Position numbers and translations under genes: made by a program. Positions 27,739 to 36,496 of a stretch of DNA of 64,000 nt are shown here, in pieces. The first letter of the stretch is position 1; each line of letters begins with the position of its first letter. The stretch comes from Glycomyces arizonensis DSM 44726. Its GTDB lineage: Bacteria; Actinomycetota; Actinomycetes; Mycobacteriales; Micromonosporaceae. The stretch covers positions 94,789-158,788 of the forward strand of contig NZ_KI519475.1 of NCBI RefSeq assembly GCF_000482705.1. The letters are read 5' to 3'. The notes under the pieces are model-generated. The model saw only the letters and a list, made by a program, of their open reading frames with translations. It was not told the DNA's origin and did not search any database.

Positions 27739-29418
27739 CTAGTGGTCCACAGTGACCGTCCCGTTCACCAGGCCCGCGGCGGTGTCGTCGGCGAGCGCGG
27801 CGGCCTCGGCCCCGGCGCCCGCGAGGGCGTCGCGCAGGGCCAGGACGCGCGCGAAGGCCGCGCCGCGCCGCCGCTGCTCGTCGAGGGCGATGCGGGGGAC
27901 CTTGACCGAGAGGAGGCGCCGCTTCGCGCCGGTGGCGGTGCGCCTGGCGTCCGGCAGGCGCGCGGCGAGGACGGCGGCGAGCCAGCCGGGGTCGACGGCC
28001 TCGCCGCACGTGATCGTCCACTGCGCCTCACTTGCGGCCGTGAGGGGTCCGAGCCTGACCGTCCGCGGCCCGACGGGGTCGACGATGACGCCGGTGCCCT
28101 CGGCGGGGCCCGAGCGGACGGTGAGGTGCCCGTCGCGTTCGAGGTCGGCGAGCCCGGCCTCCGGTGTCGACTCGGCGGTCCCGGACTCGAAGCGCGGCAT
28201 GGAATCCGCGGCGGTCGCGAGCAGTTCGCCCAGGCGCTCGGCCCGCTGGGCGAGCTGGCCCGCGTCGGTGTCGCCCGCGGCGAGGTAGACGGCGGGGGAG
28301 ATGTCGACGTCCTCGTCCCACAGCTGCATGAGTGGGACGGTCGCCGAGTGCGCGGTGGCGACGGCGGCGCCGCGGTCCTTGGTGACGGTGCGCCAGGCGG
28401 TGTCGAAGTCGCCGCCGGTGGAGACGAGGAGCTGCGCGGTCTCGGCGCGCGGGGCGAGCACCCACACGTGCGCCTTGGCCCCCGGGTGGTCGACGACGGC
28501 CCGCAGCGCGCCCCAGCGCAGCAGCTCGGAGCGGATGCGCCGCCCCGAGCGGCGGTGGGCGACCTGGGCGGGCATGCGCACGACGGCCACGCCGCCCTCG
28601 CCGAGCAGCGCGAGGCAGTGGAGGGCCCAGGCCAGTTCGGGCTCGGTGCGCGGCGGCGTGCCGTAGGACAGGCGCGGGTCGTCCCCGGCGGGGAGCCGGT
28701 CGTGGCCCCAGTCCTTGACGTTGAACGGCGGGTCGCACACGACGAGGTCGAACCGCCGCCGCGGCAAGGGGTCGAGCAGGGAGTCGCCGACGCCTGCGCG
28801 GACGTCGCCGCCGGGCAGTGCCAGGCGCAGGCGCCGATCGCAGACGGCGGCCTGGGCGGCCGAGAGGTCGGTGCCCCGGACGGTGCCGACGCCGGGGACG
28901 GCGCGGAGCAGCCCGGTGAGCAGGTCGCCCTCGTCGCAGGCCGGATCGCACACCGCGAGGTCCTCTTTCGCGGGGGCGACGGCGGCGGCGACGTCGACGA
29001 TCGCGCCGATGCCGGGCGGGGTGCCGCGGCCCGCGGCCTCGCGGGCGCGCTCGACGAAGAACTCGAACAGCTCGGCCGCCGCAGTGGCGCGGGTGAGCTC
29101 GGCGAGGCGGCGCGCGAGCGCGCGGTGCTCGCCGTCGCCGTCCAGGGCGGCGGCGACGGCCTGGAGGGCGTGGTCGGCGGAGGGGTGGGTGTGCTGGAGG
29201 GCGAACCAGAGGCGGTCGGCGCCGGTGACGTGGAGGCGGCGGCCGTGCTCGGCGGCCCACCGCTCGACGTCGGCGAGGGCGAAGCGGGGCCTGCGGGCAC
29301 TCTCGTCCACTGGGGACGGGAAGTCGGCTTCCCTCCTGCGCCAGTTGCTGACCGCGTTGCGTCCGACCCGGGCGAGGCGGGCGAGGTCGGTCAAGGTGAT
29401 GGTCTCGTCGTCGGTCAT
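27739..29418 (-). CDS. N6-adenine DNA methylase-like protein with N-terminal helix-turn-helix, degenerate SAM motif
   Basis: 559 aa. Residues 1-60 look like a MerR/excisionase-type helix-turn-helix (LTDLARLARVGRNAVSNWRRR). From about residue 110 there is a HsdM/M.TaqI-like fold: VCDPACDEGDLLTGLL at 157 corresponds to motif I (normally DPACGSGG), and VVCDPPFNVKDWG at 238 is an intact motif IV (D/N-PP-F). Two of the three motif-I glycines are replaced by acidic residues, so SAM binding may be lost or altered. The C-terminal 150 residues resemble a target-recognition or specificity region (TGVIVDPVGP, SVKVPRIAL). No partner restriction subunit is adjacent. It could be a methylase-derived regulator or part of a defence locus with the nearby helicase. 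Confidence 0.7.
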   Translation of the reverse strand: MTDDETITLTDLARLARVGRNAVSNWRRREADFPSPVDESARRPRFALADVERWAAEHGRRLHVTGADRLWFALQHTHPSADHALQAVAAALDGDGEHRALARRLAELTRATAAAELFEFFVERAREAAGRGTPPGIGAIVDVAAAVAPAKEDLAVCDPACDEGDLLTGLLRAVPGVGTVRGTDLSAAQAAVCDRRLRLALPGGDVRAGVGDSLLDPLPRRRFDLVVCDPPFNVKDWGHDRLPAGDDPRLSYGTPPRTEPELAWALHCLALLGEGGVAVVRMPAQVAHRRSGRRIRSELLRWGALRAVVDHPGAKAHVWVLAPRAETAQLLVSTGGDFDTAWRTVTKDRGAAVATAHSATVPLMQLWDEDVDISPAVYLAAGDTDAGQLAQRAERLGELLATAADSMPRFESGTAESTPEAGLADLERDGHLTVRSGPAEGTGVIVDPVGPRTVRLGPLTAASEAQWTITCGEAVDPGWLAAVLAARLPDARRTATGAKRRLLSVKVPRIALDEQRRRGAAFARVLALRDALAGAGAEAAALADDTAAGLVNGTVTVDH

Positions 29419-29482
29419 GCGGCTCCCCTGTTCGCTTTATCGAATCGTAACCCACCCCGCATTGCTGAGGTTTGACACAGCC

Positions 29483-29507
29483 TATTATATTCGTGAAGTG
29501 AGTTCAC
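29483..29507 (+). promoter_or_regulatory. Promoter and inverted-repeat operator of the lipoprotein gene
   Basis: AT-rich -10-like TATTATATT at 29483-29491 is followed by the inverted repeat GTGAA-GTGAG-TTCAC at 29493-29507, in the transcription-start zone about 45 bases before the gene. The half-sites resemble Rex or GntR operators, but the 5-base spacer does not match the Rex spacing of 4. Confidence 0.4.
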
Positions 29508-29547
29508 AAGAACCAATCAGTGAATAACTCTACACGGAAGGTAGACC

Positions 29548-30162
29548 ATGAAACTCGACATCGACGCCCGCAAGCTCCTCGCCGTCGCCGGCACCGGGCT
29601 CATCGGCCTGGCCGCCCTCACCGCCTGCGGCGCCGAAGACGACGGCGGCGCAGGCGCCGACACCGGCACGGACACCGCCGAGAGCGCCGAGGCCGACGCG
29701 AGCGGCGGCGACGAGGCCGCCGCGACCGGCGACGGCACCGGCGCCGACGCCCCGCTCGCCGCCGGCTCCACCGTCGAGGTCGGCGACTGGAGCCTCACCG
29801 TCACCGAGACCGAACTCGACGCCACCGACGCGATCATGGACTTCAACGAGTTCAACGAGGCACCCGCCGACGGCTTCCAGCAGGCGCTGCTGACCCTCGA
29901 CGGCACCTACAACGGCACCGAGACCGGCTCGCTGTGGCTCGACATCACCGTCGGCATCTGGGCCGACGGCACCTTCTACGACAGCACCGACTGCCTCAAC
30001 GTCGTCGAAGGCGACCTCACCGAGGCCCCCGACGTCTCCGGCGGCGGTGCCTCCTCGGGCTCGGCCTGCGTCGAGATCCCCTCCGACGCCGAGACCTACC
30101 TCGTCTACTTCGAAGACCTCATGTCCTTCGACGGCACCCAGTACTTCGTCGAGATCGGCTAG
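29548..30162 (+). CDS. Lipoprotein with DUF4352-like domain
   Basis: 204 aa. Signal and lipobox LTACG (Cys27) show it is a lipid-anchored exported protein. Residues 28-72 are an acidic, low-complexity Gly/Asp/Glu/Ala linker. The folded part from about 75 (GSTVEVGDWSLTVTETELD, then QQALLTLDGTYNGTETGSLW) has the beta-sandwich pattern of DUF4352/telomeric-repeat-like extracellular domains, with one likely disulphide (DCLN...SACVE). Function unknown. The ribosome binding site GGAAGG is good. It follows a candidate operator; the next gene downstream begins 87 bases later in the same direction. Confidence 0.7.
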   Translation: MKLDIDARKLLAVAGTGLIGLAALTACGAEDDGGAGADTGTDTAESAEADASGGDEAAATGDGTGADAPLAAGSTVEVGDWSLTVTETELDATDAIMDFNEFNEAPADGFQQALLTLDGTYNGTETGSLWLDITVGIWADGTFYDSTDCLNVVEGDLTEAPDVSGGGASSGSACVEIPSDAETYLVYFEDLMSFDGTQYFVEIG

Positions 30163-30248
30163 GGCTCGACCGAGACCGGAGGACGCGGCGACCATGGGCG
30201 GAACCCGCGTCCTCCTCTCGTTCCGCGCAGTGGCCGTACACTGCGCCC

Positions 30249-32969
30249 ATGAGCGTGTCCGAGCTCCTCTCCGCCCTCGCCGACCTCGCCCCCGCCGCGA
30301 AGGCGCCCACCTTCGACCGCATCGGCGCCAAGACCGCCTGGGGCACCGCCTTCGAGACGGCCGAAGGCGGCGAGGACCTCGAGGCCTACGACGAACTCCA
30401 CCGCGACGAGCGGCTGCTGCGCCAAGGCTGGGGCGTCGTCATGGGCCGCTTCGAATCCGACGGCAAGACCCACCGCGTCCGCTACCCGCTCGTCAGCCGC
30501 CCCGTGCGCCTCAGCACCCCCATCGGCGGCGCCCAACGCCAGGACGTGACGCCCGCCGGCGACGTCGCCGTCTGCGCCGAACTCGCCGAGACCGAATTCG
30601 CCCCCGTCCTCGAAGCCGTCTTCGACCCCGAACGCCGCGCGGCTCTCCTCGAAGACACCGACTGGCTGCTCAAGGCCGCCGCCGCGGCCGGATTCCCCGA
30701 CGCCTCGATCCGCGACGACCCGCCCCAGCGCGAACGCGACCGCCTCGTCCTCGTCCCCAGGCCCGTCGTCTACATCGACCGGGAGGCCGCGCCCACCCCG
30801 ATCGCCTCCGGCCTGCGCCTGTGGGCCGAACGGCCCGGCCTCGACGACACCGCCCTGGCCGCCCTCTACACGCCCCGCGACAGCCCGACCGCTGAAGCGG
30901 CCCCCGAACGGCCGCGCTGCGCGCTCCCGCTCAGCCGCGAGCAGACCGCGGCACTCGCCGCCGCCCGCACCGAAGCGGTCACCGTCGTCGCCGGAGCCCC
31001 CGGCTGCGGCAAGAGCCACACCCTCGCCGCCGTCGCCCTCGACACCGTCGCCGCGGGCCAGTCGGTGCTCATCGCCACCCAGTCCGTCCACGCCGCCGAC
31101 GTCATCGCCGCCCTCCTCGACCGCCACCCCGGCCCCCTGCCGGTCCAGTTCGGCGACTCCGAGCGGCGCGACGAGTTCACCACCAGACTCGGCTCAGGCG
31201 TCGACAAGGGACTCCGCAGGCGCGAGGTCGACCGGCACGCCCGAGCCGCCGCCGACGCCCTCGACTACGCAGGCAGCATCGAACGTGAGATCGCCCGGCG
31301 CCTCGACCTCGAATCCCGCCGCGCCCGCGCCCTCGACGCCCCCGCGTTCGTCCTCGACGAGTTCCCCGGCCTGAAGGAGGCCGACCTGGATGAGGCCGAA
31401 CGCCTCGCCCGCCGCGCCCACGGCGACGACGCCCACTGGTGGTCCGCGCTCCTGCGGCGCCTCGCCAGACGCCGCCTGCGCGCCGTCACCGGAGCCGACG
31501 GCCCCGCCGCCGCCCTGCACCGCGCCCTCGAAGCGGCCCGCGACCACCGCGCCATGACCCTCCTCGCCGCCGAAGGCACCGACCTCGCGCCGCTGTGGCA
31601 CAGCCTCGAGAACGCCGACCGCGACGCCGCCGCGGCCCTCGGCACCGCCCTGCGCACCGAGACCGGCTCGGCCGAGCGCCGCTCCGGCCCCTCCCGCCGC
31701 GCCCTGGCCGACCTCGCGGCGGCCCTGCGCGTGGGCGACCGCGTCCGGCGCCGCGCCGCGCTCGCCGCCGTCGACGCCGAGGCGATGCTGCGGGCCATGC
31801 CGCTGTGGATGGGGACCGTCGGCGACGCCGAGGATCTCCTGCCCGCCACGGCGGGCATGTTCGACGTCGTCATCCTCGACGAGGCCAGCCACATCAACCA
31901 GCTGTGGGCCGCCCCCGTCCTGGCCCGCGCCCGCCGCGCCGTCGTCGCCGGGGACCCGAGGCAGCTGCGGTTCGTCTCCTTCGCCGGAGAGGAGCGCCTG
32001 AACGAGGTCCTCGGGGCCCACGGCCTGGAAGACCGCCACACCCAGCTCGACACGCGGCGCGTCAGCGCCTACGACCTCGCCTGCGGCGCCGGGCCGGTGG
32101 TCGAGCTGACCGAGCACCACCGCAGCGTCCCGCACCTCATCGGCTTCTCGGCCGCGAAGTTCTACCACGGCCGCGTCAAGCCGATCACCACCCACCCGCG
32201 CAACCACGACGCCGACGCCATCGCCGTCCACCGGGTCAAGGCCGCGAAGTCCTCGCCCAAGGGCGTCCTCAAGGCCGAAGTGGACCGATCGGTCGAGCTG
32301 CTCGCCGAATTCGTCGAGCGCGGCGAGACCGGCCTGGCCGTCCTCTCGCCGTTCCGCGCCCAAGCCGAGGCGATCGAGGCCGCCATCGTGAAACGCTTCG
32401 ACGTCGCGACCATCCGCGCCCGCCGCATCCGCGCGGGCACCGTCCACGCCTTCCAAGGCTCGGAGGCCGAGACCGTCATCGCCTCCCTCGGCGCCGCCGA
32501 CGGCGACCCGGCCGGACGCAGGCGCTTCGTCGCGAACCCGAACCTGTTCAACGTCATGATCACCCGCGCCCGCGCCGGGCTCCACGTCGTCACCGCATTG
32601 AGCGACCCCGACGGCCTCGTCGGCGAGTTCCTCGCCTACGCCGACCACCCACCCGCCTCCCCTCTGGACGGCGAGACCGGCCGCGACGAGTGGACCGCCG
32701 CGGTCGCGGACGCCATCGCCGCCTCCGGCACCGCGGTGCGCCGCGCCTATCCGGCCGGGCACTGGAGCGTCGACCTCGCCGTCGGCGACGGCGAAGCCGC
32801 GGTCGGCGTCATCTGCGCCGTCCACCCCGAAGGGCCCGAGGCCCACCTGGCCCGCCACCGCGCCCTGCGCCGCGCCGGATGGCGCCTGGTCGACGCCTTC
32901 CCCTCCACGTTCGCCGCCGACGCCGCCCGCGCCGCCGTCACCGTCCTGGCCGACCTGCCGCGCCGGTGA
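30249..32969 (+). CDS. SF1 (DNA2/NAM7-like) helicase with C-terminal nuclease-fold-like tail
   Basis: 906 aa. Helicase motifs in order: Q-motif region LSREQTAALAAAR, motif I GAPGCGKSHT (about 249), motif II VILDEASHINQL (about 544), motif III GDPRQLRF, motif IV TEHHRSVPHLIGF, motif V GTVHAFQGSEAETVI and motif VI NVMITRARAGL. An Ala/Arg-rich predicted helical insert lies between motifs I and II. Residues about 805-905 (TAVRRAYPAGHWSVDLAVGD to LRRAGWRLVDAFPS) resemble the Vsr/DUF559 nuclease-like tail found on some defence helicases, but the usual acidic residue after the core strand is absent (GVICAVH), so the tail is probably inactive. The start ATG 30249 fits the domain onset. Role: DNA or RNA remodelling, possibly defence. 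Confidence 0.78.
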   Translation: MSVSELLSALADLAPAAKAPTFDRIGAKTAWGTAFETAEGGEDLEAYDELHRDERLLRQGWGVVMGRFESDGKTHRVRYPLVSRPVRLSTPIGGAQRQDVTPAGDVAVCAELAETEFAPVLEAVFDPERRAALLEDTDWLLKAAAAAGFPDASIRDDPPQRERDRLVLVPRPVVYIDREAAPTPIASGLRLWAERPGLDDTALAALYTPRDSPTAEAAPERPRCALPLSREQTAALAAARTEAVTVVAGAPGCGKSHTLAAVALDTVAAGQSVLIATQSVHAADVIAALLDRHPGPLPVQFGDSERRDEFTTRLGSGVDKGLRRREVDRHARAAADALDYAGSIEREIARRLDLESRRARALDAPAFVLDEFPGLKEADLDEAERLARRAHGDDAHWWSALLRRLARRRLRAVTGADGPAAALHRALEAARDHRAMTLLAAEGTDLAPLWHSLENADRDAAAALGTALRTETGSAERRSGPSRRALADLAAALRVGDRVRRRAALAAVDAEAMLRAMPLWMGTVGDAEDLLPATAGMFDVVILDEASHINQLWAAPVLARARRAVVAGDPRQLRFVSFAGEERLNEVLGAHGLEDRHTQLDTRRVSAYDLACGAGPVVELTEHHRSVPHLIGFSAAKFYHGRVKPITTHPRNHDADAIAVHRVKAAKSSPKGVLKAEVDRSVELLAEFVERGETGLAVLSPFRAQAEAIEAAIVKRFDVATIRARRIRAGTVHAFQGSEAETVIASLGAADGDPAGRRRFVANPNLFNVMITRARAGLHVVTALSDPDGLVGEFLAYADHPPASPLDGETGRDEWTAAVADAIAASGTAVRRAYPAGHWSVDLAVGDGEAAVGVICAVHPEGPEAHLARHRALRRAGWRLVDAFPSTFAADAARAAVTVLADLPRR

Positions 32970-33065
32970 CCTTGGCCATGGCATCTGGCGTGAAGCGGCG
33001 GTCACCGCACCGAAACGCCTGATAGAGGCCGCCGCGGTGCCTTTCGTCGCGCCCGGCGGCCGGAC

Positions 33066-33128
33066 GCCGATCCCATGCCGGCCAGGCGGCTCGCCATAGG
33101 AGGGCCGGACCCGCCGCGCCAGTTCGAC
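33066..33128 (+). repeat. 63-base inverted partial copy of the HHH-membrane gene
   Basis: These bases reappear in inverted orientation at 33407-33469, inside the gene at 33203-33901, with only three or so mismatches. Read on the plus strand they would encode ARRLAIGGPDPPRQFD, matching ARRLAIGRPDLPRQFD in the intact protein. The copy lies outside any gene, in the helicase/HHH intergenic region. Confidence 0.85.
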
Positions 33129-33177
33129 CGCACCACCGGCGTGCGCTGCCTCGAGCAACCGGGACACGGACGCGACG

Positions 33178-33203
33178 AAGGCCCGGGGCTCGCCCCGGGC
33201 CTT
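33178..33203. terminator. Terminator downstream of the HHH-membrane protein gene
   Basis: Perfect 11-base stem AAGGCCCGGGG (33178-33188) with its complement at 33193-33203, loop CTCG. It begins at the stop codon of the leftward gene and also faces the end of the rightward helicase gene. Confidence 0.75.
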
Positions 33204-33901
33204 CAGGGTATGAAGACCACGTACTCGCGCAGATGGTGTTCGAACGTCGGGCTGATCTCGACGACCAGCAGCACCTCGCCGAGGCTCTCGAACGGCCCCG
33301 AGCGCTCCACTCGGTCCCTGATCTGCCGCGCGCTCGCCTCGGTCACGCCCGGCAGCGACGTCAGCACGTGGACCGGCGCGTGGTTGAGGTCGACCAGGCC
33401 GCCGTCGTCGAACTGGCGCGGCAGGTCCGGCCGTCCTATGGCGAGCCGCCTGGCCAGCATGGGATCGGCGGCGACCATGCCGCGGGCCTGGTGGCGCAGC
33501 TGCCTGGCCCGGTCCACCACCTGCGGCCCGTTCGGCCTGGCCACCAGCACGGTCGGCACCGGCCGCGGCGCCCACACCAGCGGCCGGATCACGAACAGGT
33601 GCACCGTCGCCACCAGCGTCACGATCGGCAGGATCGCGTACACGACCACATCGGCCCACAGTGGAGCCTCGGCGCCGAAGGTGCCCGCCAGGCAGATCCA
33701 CGTCAACGACAGGGCACTGTAGACGACGAGGGAGGCGATGGTGAACGGCGTGCGCCGCTTCGCCACAGCTACGCCGAAGGCGATCGCCACGCCGATCCCG
33801 CACGTGAGGATCGGCAGCATCGCCCACAGGATCGTGCCGATCTCAGCAGCGGTCTTCGAACGTTTCGCCTGGTAGGGGACGACAGGACCGGGGACGGTCA
33901 T
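33203..33901 (-). CDS. Membrane protein with C-terminal helix-hairpin-helix domain
   Basis: 232 aa. Three membrane segments (about 18-42 ILWAMLPILTCGIGVAIAFGV, 50-72, 78-102) are followed by a cytoplasmic tail. Its last 60 residues are a ComEA-like helix-hairpin-helix pair (VDLNHAPVHVLTSLPGVTEASARQIRDR). In ComEA proteins this module binds DNA, but here it is on the inner side of a multi-spanning protein, so it may mediate protein contact. The start ATG 33901 overlaps the stop of the kinase gene by 4 bases (ATGA), so the two are co-translated and probably act together. Confidence 0.8.
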   Translation of the reverse strand: MTVPGPVVPYQAKRSKTAAEIGTILWAMLPILTCGIGVAIAFGVAVAKRRTPFTIASLVVYSALSLTWICLAGTFGAEAPLWADVVVYAILPIVTLVATVHLFVIRPLVWAPRPVPTVLVARPNGPQVVDRARQLRHQARGMVAADPMLARRLAIGRPDLPRQFDDGGLVDLNHAPVHVLTSLPGVTEASARQIRDRVERSGPFESLGEVLLVVEISPTFEHHLREYVVFIP

Positions 33902-35346
33902 TGACGGGGGACTCCAGCCGTGGATCGAGCCTGCACCGGCCGCACCGGACCCGCCTGGGACGCGGCGGTCCAGGTCTGCAGCAGCCGTTGAGCCTCCATC
34001 GTATCGGGATCGCCCGCGCCGAGCGCGGCCGCCATGTCGCCCGCCAGGGCCGCCAGCGCCCGGTGCGCCTCGCCGCCGCGCCCGAGCGCGGCCAGCATGT
34101 CGACCGCGACGCGCCGCCCGTGCAGCGTGCGCCGGTCCGCCTCGCCCACCGTGCGCCGCAACCGGTCGACGACGCTGCCGAGCCCGCTGAGCGCCGTCGA
34201 GGTGTTCCCCAGCGCCGCCAGGCACTGCGCCGCCCGCACCTGGCAGTGGAGGGCCTCGGCCGCGTCGGCCGGCTCGATGTCCGCCGCCAGCGCCCGGAAC
34301 GCGGTGAGCGCGCCGCCGAAGTCCCCCTCGCGCAAGCGCCGGTCGGCCTCGGCGAGGCGCTCGCGGGCGTCGCGCGGCGGCGGAGGCGCGGTGGCGCCGC
34401 GGGCGGCCGCGGCCTCCCGGGCGACGCTCGGCGGGGCCAGCGGCGCCCGGAACGGCCACGTCGGGTCCCCCGCGTCCCTGGCGGGCGCCCCGGAGGCCGG
34501 AAGGCGCTCCAGGACCCCGGCGAGCGCGAGGTAGACCCCGGCCGCACCACCCGGCCGCTCGCCCGGCTCCTTGCGCAGCAGGTGGCCGACGAGGTCGCCG
34601 AACTCGCTCGGCAGCTCGGGCCGGTGGCGCCGCACCGGCGCGGGCGTCTCCTCCAGGTGCGCGGTCTGCACCTCGTAGGCGCTGCCGCGCCCGGCGAACA
34701 GCCGCTCGCCGGTGACCATCTCGTACAGCAGCGCCCCGAGCGCGTACAGGTCGGCGGCCGGGCCCGCCGGGCGCGCCCTGATCTGCTCGGGCGCCATGTA
34801 GTTCAGCGTCCCCGGCTTGTCGCCGGTGGCGGTCAGCCTCGTCGGATCCCCTTCGAGGATCGCGGCGATCCCGAAGTCCACCACCGACACCCGTCCGTCG
34901 GTGCCGACGATGATGTTGGCGGGCTTGAGGTCCCGGTGGATCACTTGGCGGGCGTGGGCGGCGGCCAGCACGGACGCCAGCTGCGCGCCGATCGCCGCCG
35001 ACCAGTCGGCGGGCAGCGGCCCCGACTCGTCGAGCAGGTCCCGCAGGCTCAGCCCCGGCAGGTAGGCCATGACGAGGTAGAGCTCATCGGTGGCCTCGTC
35101 GATCCCGGCGTCGAAGATCGCCGGGACGCCCGGGTGCGCGATCTGCGCGGTGACGCGGGCCTCCCGGCGGAACCGCGCGGCGGCCTCGGCCCGCTGCGGG
35201 CCGTCGAGCAGGTCGGGCCTGACGACCTTGACGGCCACCTCGCGGCCGAGCCGGACGTCGGTGCCCTGCCAGACGCGGCCCATGCCGCCCGCGCCGATCG
35301 GCCTGGCCAGTTCGTATCGGTCGGCGATGACGCGAGTGCTGTTCAC
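33898..35346 (-). CDS. Serine/threonine protein kinase (Hanks-type)
   Basis: 482 aa. The kinase domain is complete: glycine loop IGAGGMGRVW (about 17), ATP lysine in VAVKVV, catalytic loop VIHRDLKPANI, VDFGIA, and APE in LNYMAPEQ. There is no membrane segment and no PASTA sensor domain. Instead residues about 330-460 form an Ala-rich predicted all-helical TPR-like region (LAEADRRLREGDFGGAL, AAQCLAALGNTSTAL) likely to bind partners. The coupled downstream gene encodes a membrane protein that might be its anchor or substrate. The regulon cannot be told from sequence. Confidence 0.92.
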   Translation of the reverse strand: MNSTRVIADRYELARPIGAGGMGRVWQGTDVRLGREVAVKVVRPDLLDGPQRAEAAARFRREARVTAQIAHPGVPAIFDAGIDEATDELYLVMAYLPGLSLRDLLDESGPLPADWSAAIGAQLASVLAAAHARQVIHRDLKPANIIVGTDGRVSVVDFGIAAILEGDPTRLTATGDKPGTLNYMAPEQIRARPAGPAADLYALGALLYEMVTGERLFAGRGSAYEVQTAHLEETPAPVRRHRPELPSEFGDLVGHLLRKEPGERPGGAAGVYLALAGVLERLPASGAPARDAGDPTWPFRAPLAPPSVAREAAAARGATAPPPPRDARERLAEADRRLREGDFGGALTAFRALAADIEPADAAEALHCQVRAAQCLAALGNTSTALSGLGSVVDRLRRTVGEADRRTLHGRRVAVDMLAALGRGGEAHRALAALAGDMAAALGAGDPDTMEAQRLLQTWTAASQAGPVRPVQARSTAGVPRQ

Positions 35347-35455
35347 GAGTCAGTTGTACTGCAAGCCCGCGGAGACGCATCATGCCGTCCCCGGCGCGAT
35401 CCAGGGGCGCGGCGCTGTACCGCGAGGCCTCAGCCGCGGCGAGCCCGGCCCGCGT

Positions 35456-36496
35456 TCAGCGGCAGGTCCAGGTGACCGCGTTGAGGACGTGGAAGCCGCT
35501 CGCGTCCTCGCCCGCGTAGACGTTCCCGACGATCACCGAGCCGTCGGCGCTGATCTCGGCGGCGCGGTCGCCGAAGTAGTTGTCGGCCGGGTCGCTGACG
35601 CCCGGCAGCTCGACGACCCCCTCCTCGGTCTGGACGGCCGCGTTCGGGAACACCGCCCCCGCCGCCGTGCCGTCGGCGGCGACCGCGGCCGGCCCCTCGA
35701 TGTCGAGGACCTCGGCGGTGCCCTCGGCCAGGTTCCAGCGGATGCCGACGCCCTCGAACCCGGGGGCGCTCAGGTACCCCGAAGCCCAGTCCCCGTTCAG
35801 GTCCGCGACGTAGGCGTGCGCCCGGCCCGAGTCGACCTCGTCGGGGATCGGCAGGTCGGCGCCGTCGCCGTGGCGGTCCCACAGGTACGGCTTGAAGTCG
35901 CCCTCGGCGGTGGAGAAGTAGCCGACGATCACGCCGTCGTCGCCGATGTCGACCGCGGTGCCCCGCGTGGCCTTCTCCGGCAGCGCCAGCTCGACCGCCT
36001 CGTCCGATCCCGCCGCCCACAGCACCGGTCGGCGGCCCACCGATCCCACGATGTCGCCGCGCTCGTTGACGCCCCTGGCCTCGCCTTCGCCGCTGTTCGG
36101 CAGTTCGGTGGCCTCGCCGTCGCGCCAGACGTAGGGGACCGAGCCGTCGTCGGTCCACGTGGTGGCCGCGGCGACGCCCTCGGAGTTGACGTCGCCCAGC
36201 GACTGGTCGGTGCCGGGGATCGGCACCTCGGTGACCTCGCCGTCCGAGTACAGCAGCGGGTAGCGCTCGAAGCCGTGGTCGAGCGGGTAGGCCCGGTAGG
36301 CGATGACCGAGCCGTCGTCGCTCATCCCGGTCGCGAACGTGAACCGCAGCTCGTGCGGGATCGGGAGCGTCTCGAGCTCGCATTCGGACGCGGCGGCCGC
36401 GGCCCCGCCCGCCGGGACGAGTGCGGCCGCCCCCGTCGCCAGCAGTACGGCCCCCGCCGCCAATGCCCTGCGCGCCTTGGAATCTGATCGCGCCAT
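35456..36496 (-). CDS. Secreted HAF-repeat-like beta protein
   Basis: 346 aa. A signal peptide (SKARRALAAGAVLLATGAAALVPA, cleavage after about 35) is followed by serial short strand repeats of the form DDGSVIAYRAYP, EGVAAATTWTDD, ERGDIVGSVGRR, DDGVIVGYFSTA and DGSVIVGNVYAG. This is the spaced G-x-I/V-V-G pattern of extracellular HAF/propeller-type repeats. A single Cys pair (ECELE near the N-terminus, TWTCR at the end) could clasp the propeller. Exported; function unknown. It is divergent from the DUF4272 gene across a 355-base region. Confidence 0.75.
   Translation of the reverse strand: MARSDSKARRALAAGAVLLATGAAALVPAGGAAAAASECELETLPIPHELRFTFATGMSDDGSVIAYRAYPLDHGFERYPLLYSDGEVTEVPIPGTDQSLGDVNSEGVAAATTWTDDGSVPYVWRDGEATELPNSGEGEARGVNERGDIVGSVGRRPVLWAAGSDEAVELALPEKATRGTAVDIGDDGVIVGYFSTAEGDFKPYLWDRHGDGADLPIPDEVDSGRAHAYVADLNGDWASGYLSAPGFEGVGIRWNLAEGTAEVLDIEGPAAVAADGTAAGAVFPNAAVQTEEGVVELPGVSDPADNYFGDRAAEISADGSVIVGNVYAGEDASGFHVLNAVTWTCR

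Noticed and set aside
29493..29507. Second Rex operator upstream of the lipoprotein gene
   Set aside because: Half-sites fit, but the spacer is 5 bases and outer bases do not pair; kept only as a generic inverted repeat.
33075..33722. A plus-strand frame beginning in the inverted copy of the HHH gene
   Set aside because: Only the first 16 or so residues resemble the protein; the rest is antisense of the real gene. Treated as a repeat, not a gene.
31194..33827. An 877-codon antisense frame spanning the helicase end and the HHH gene
   Set aside because: No motif and biased composition. Its apparent similarity to neighbouring frames comes from the 63-base inverted copy.
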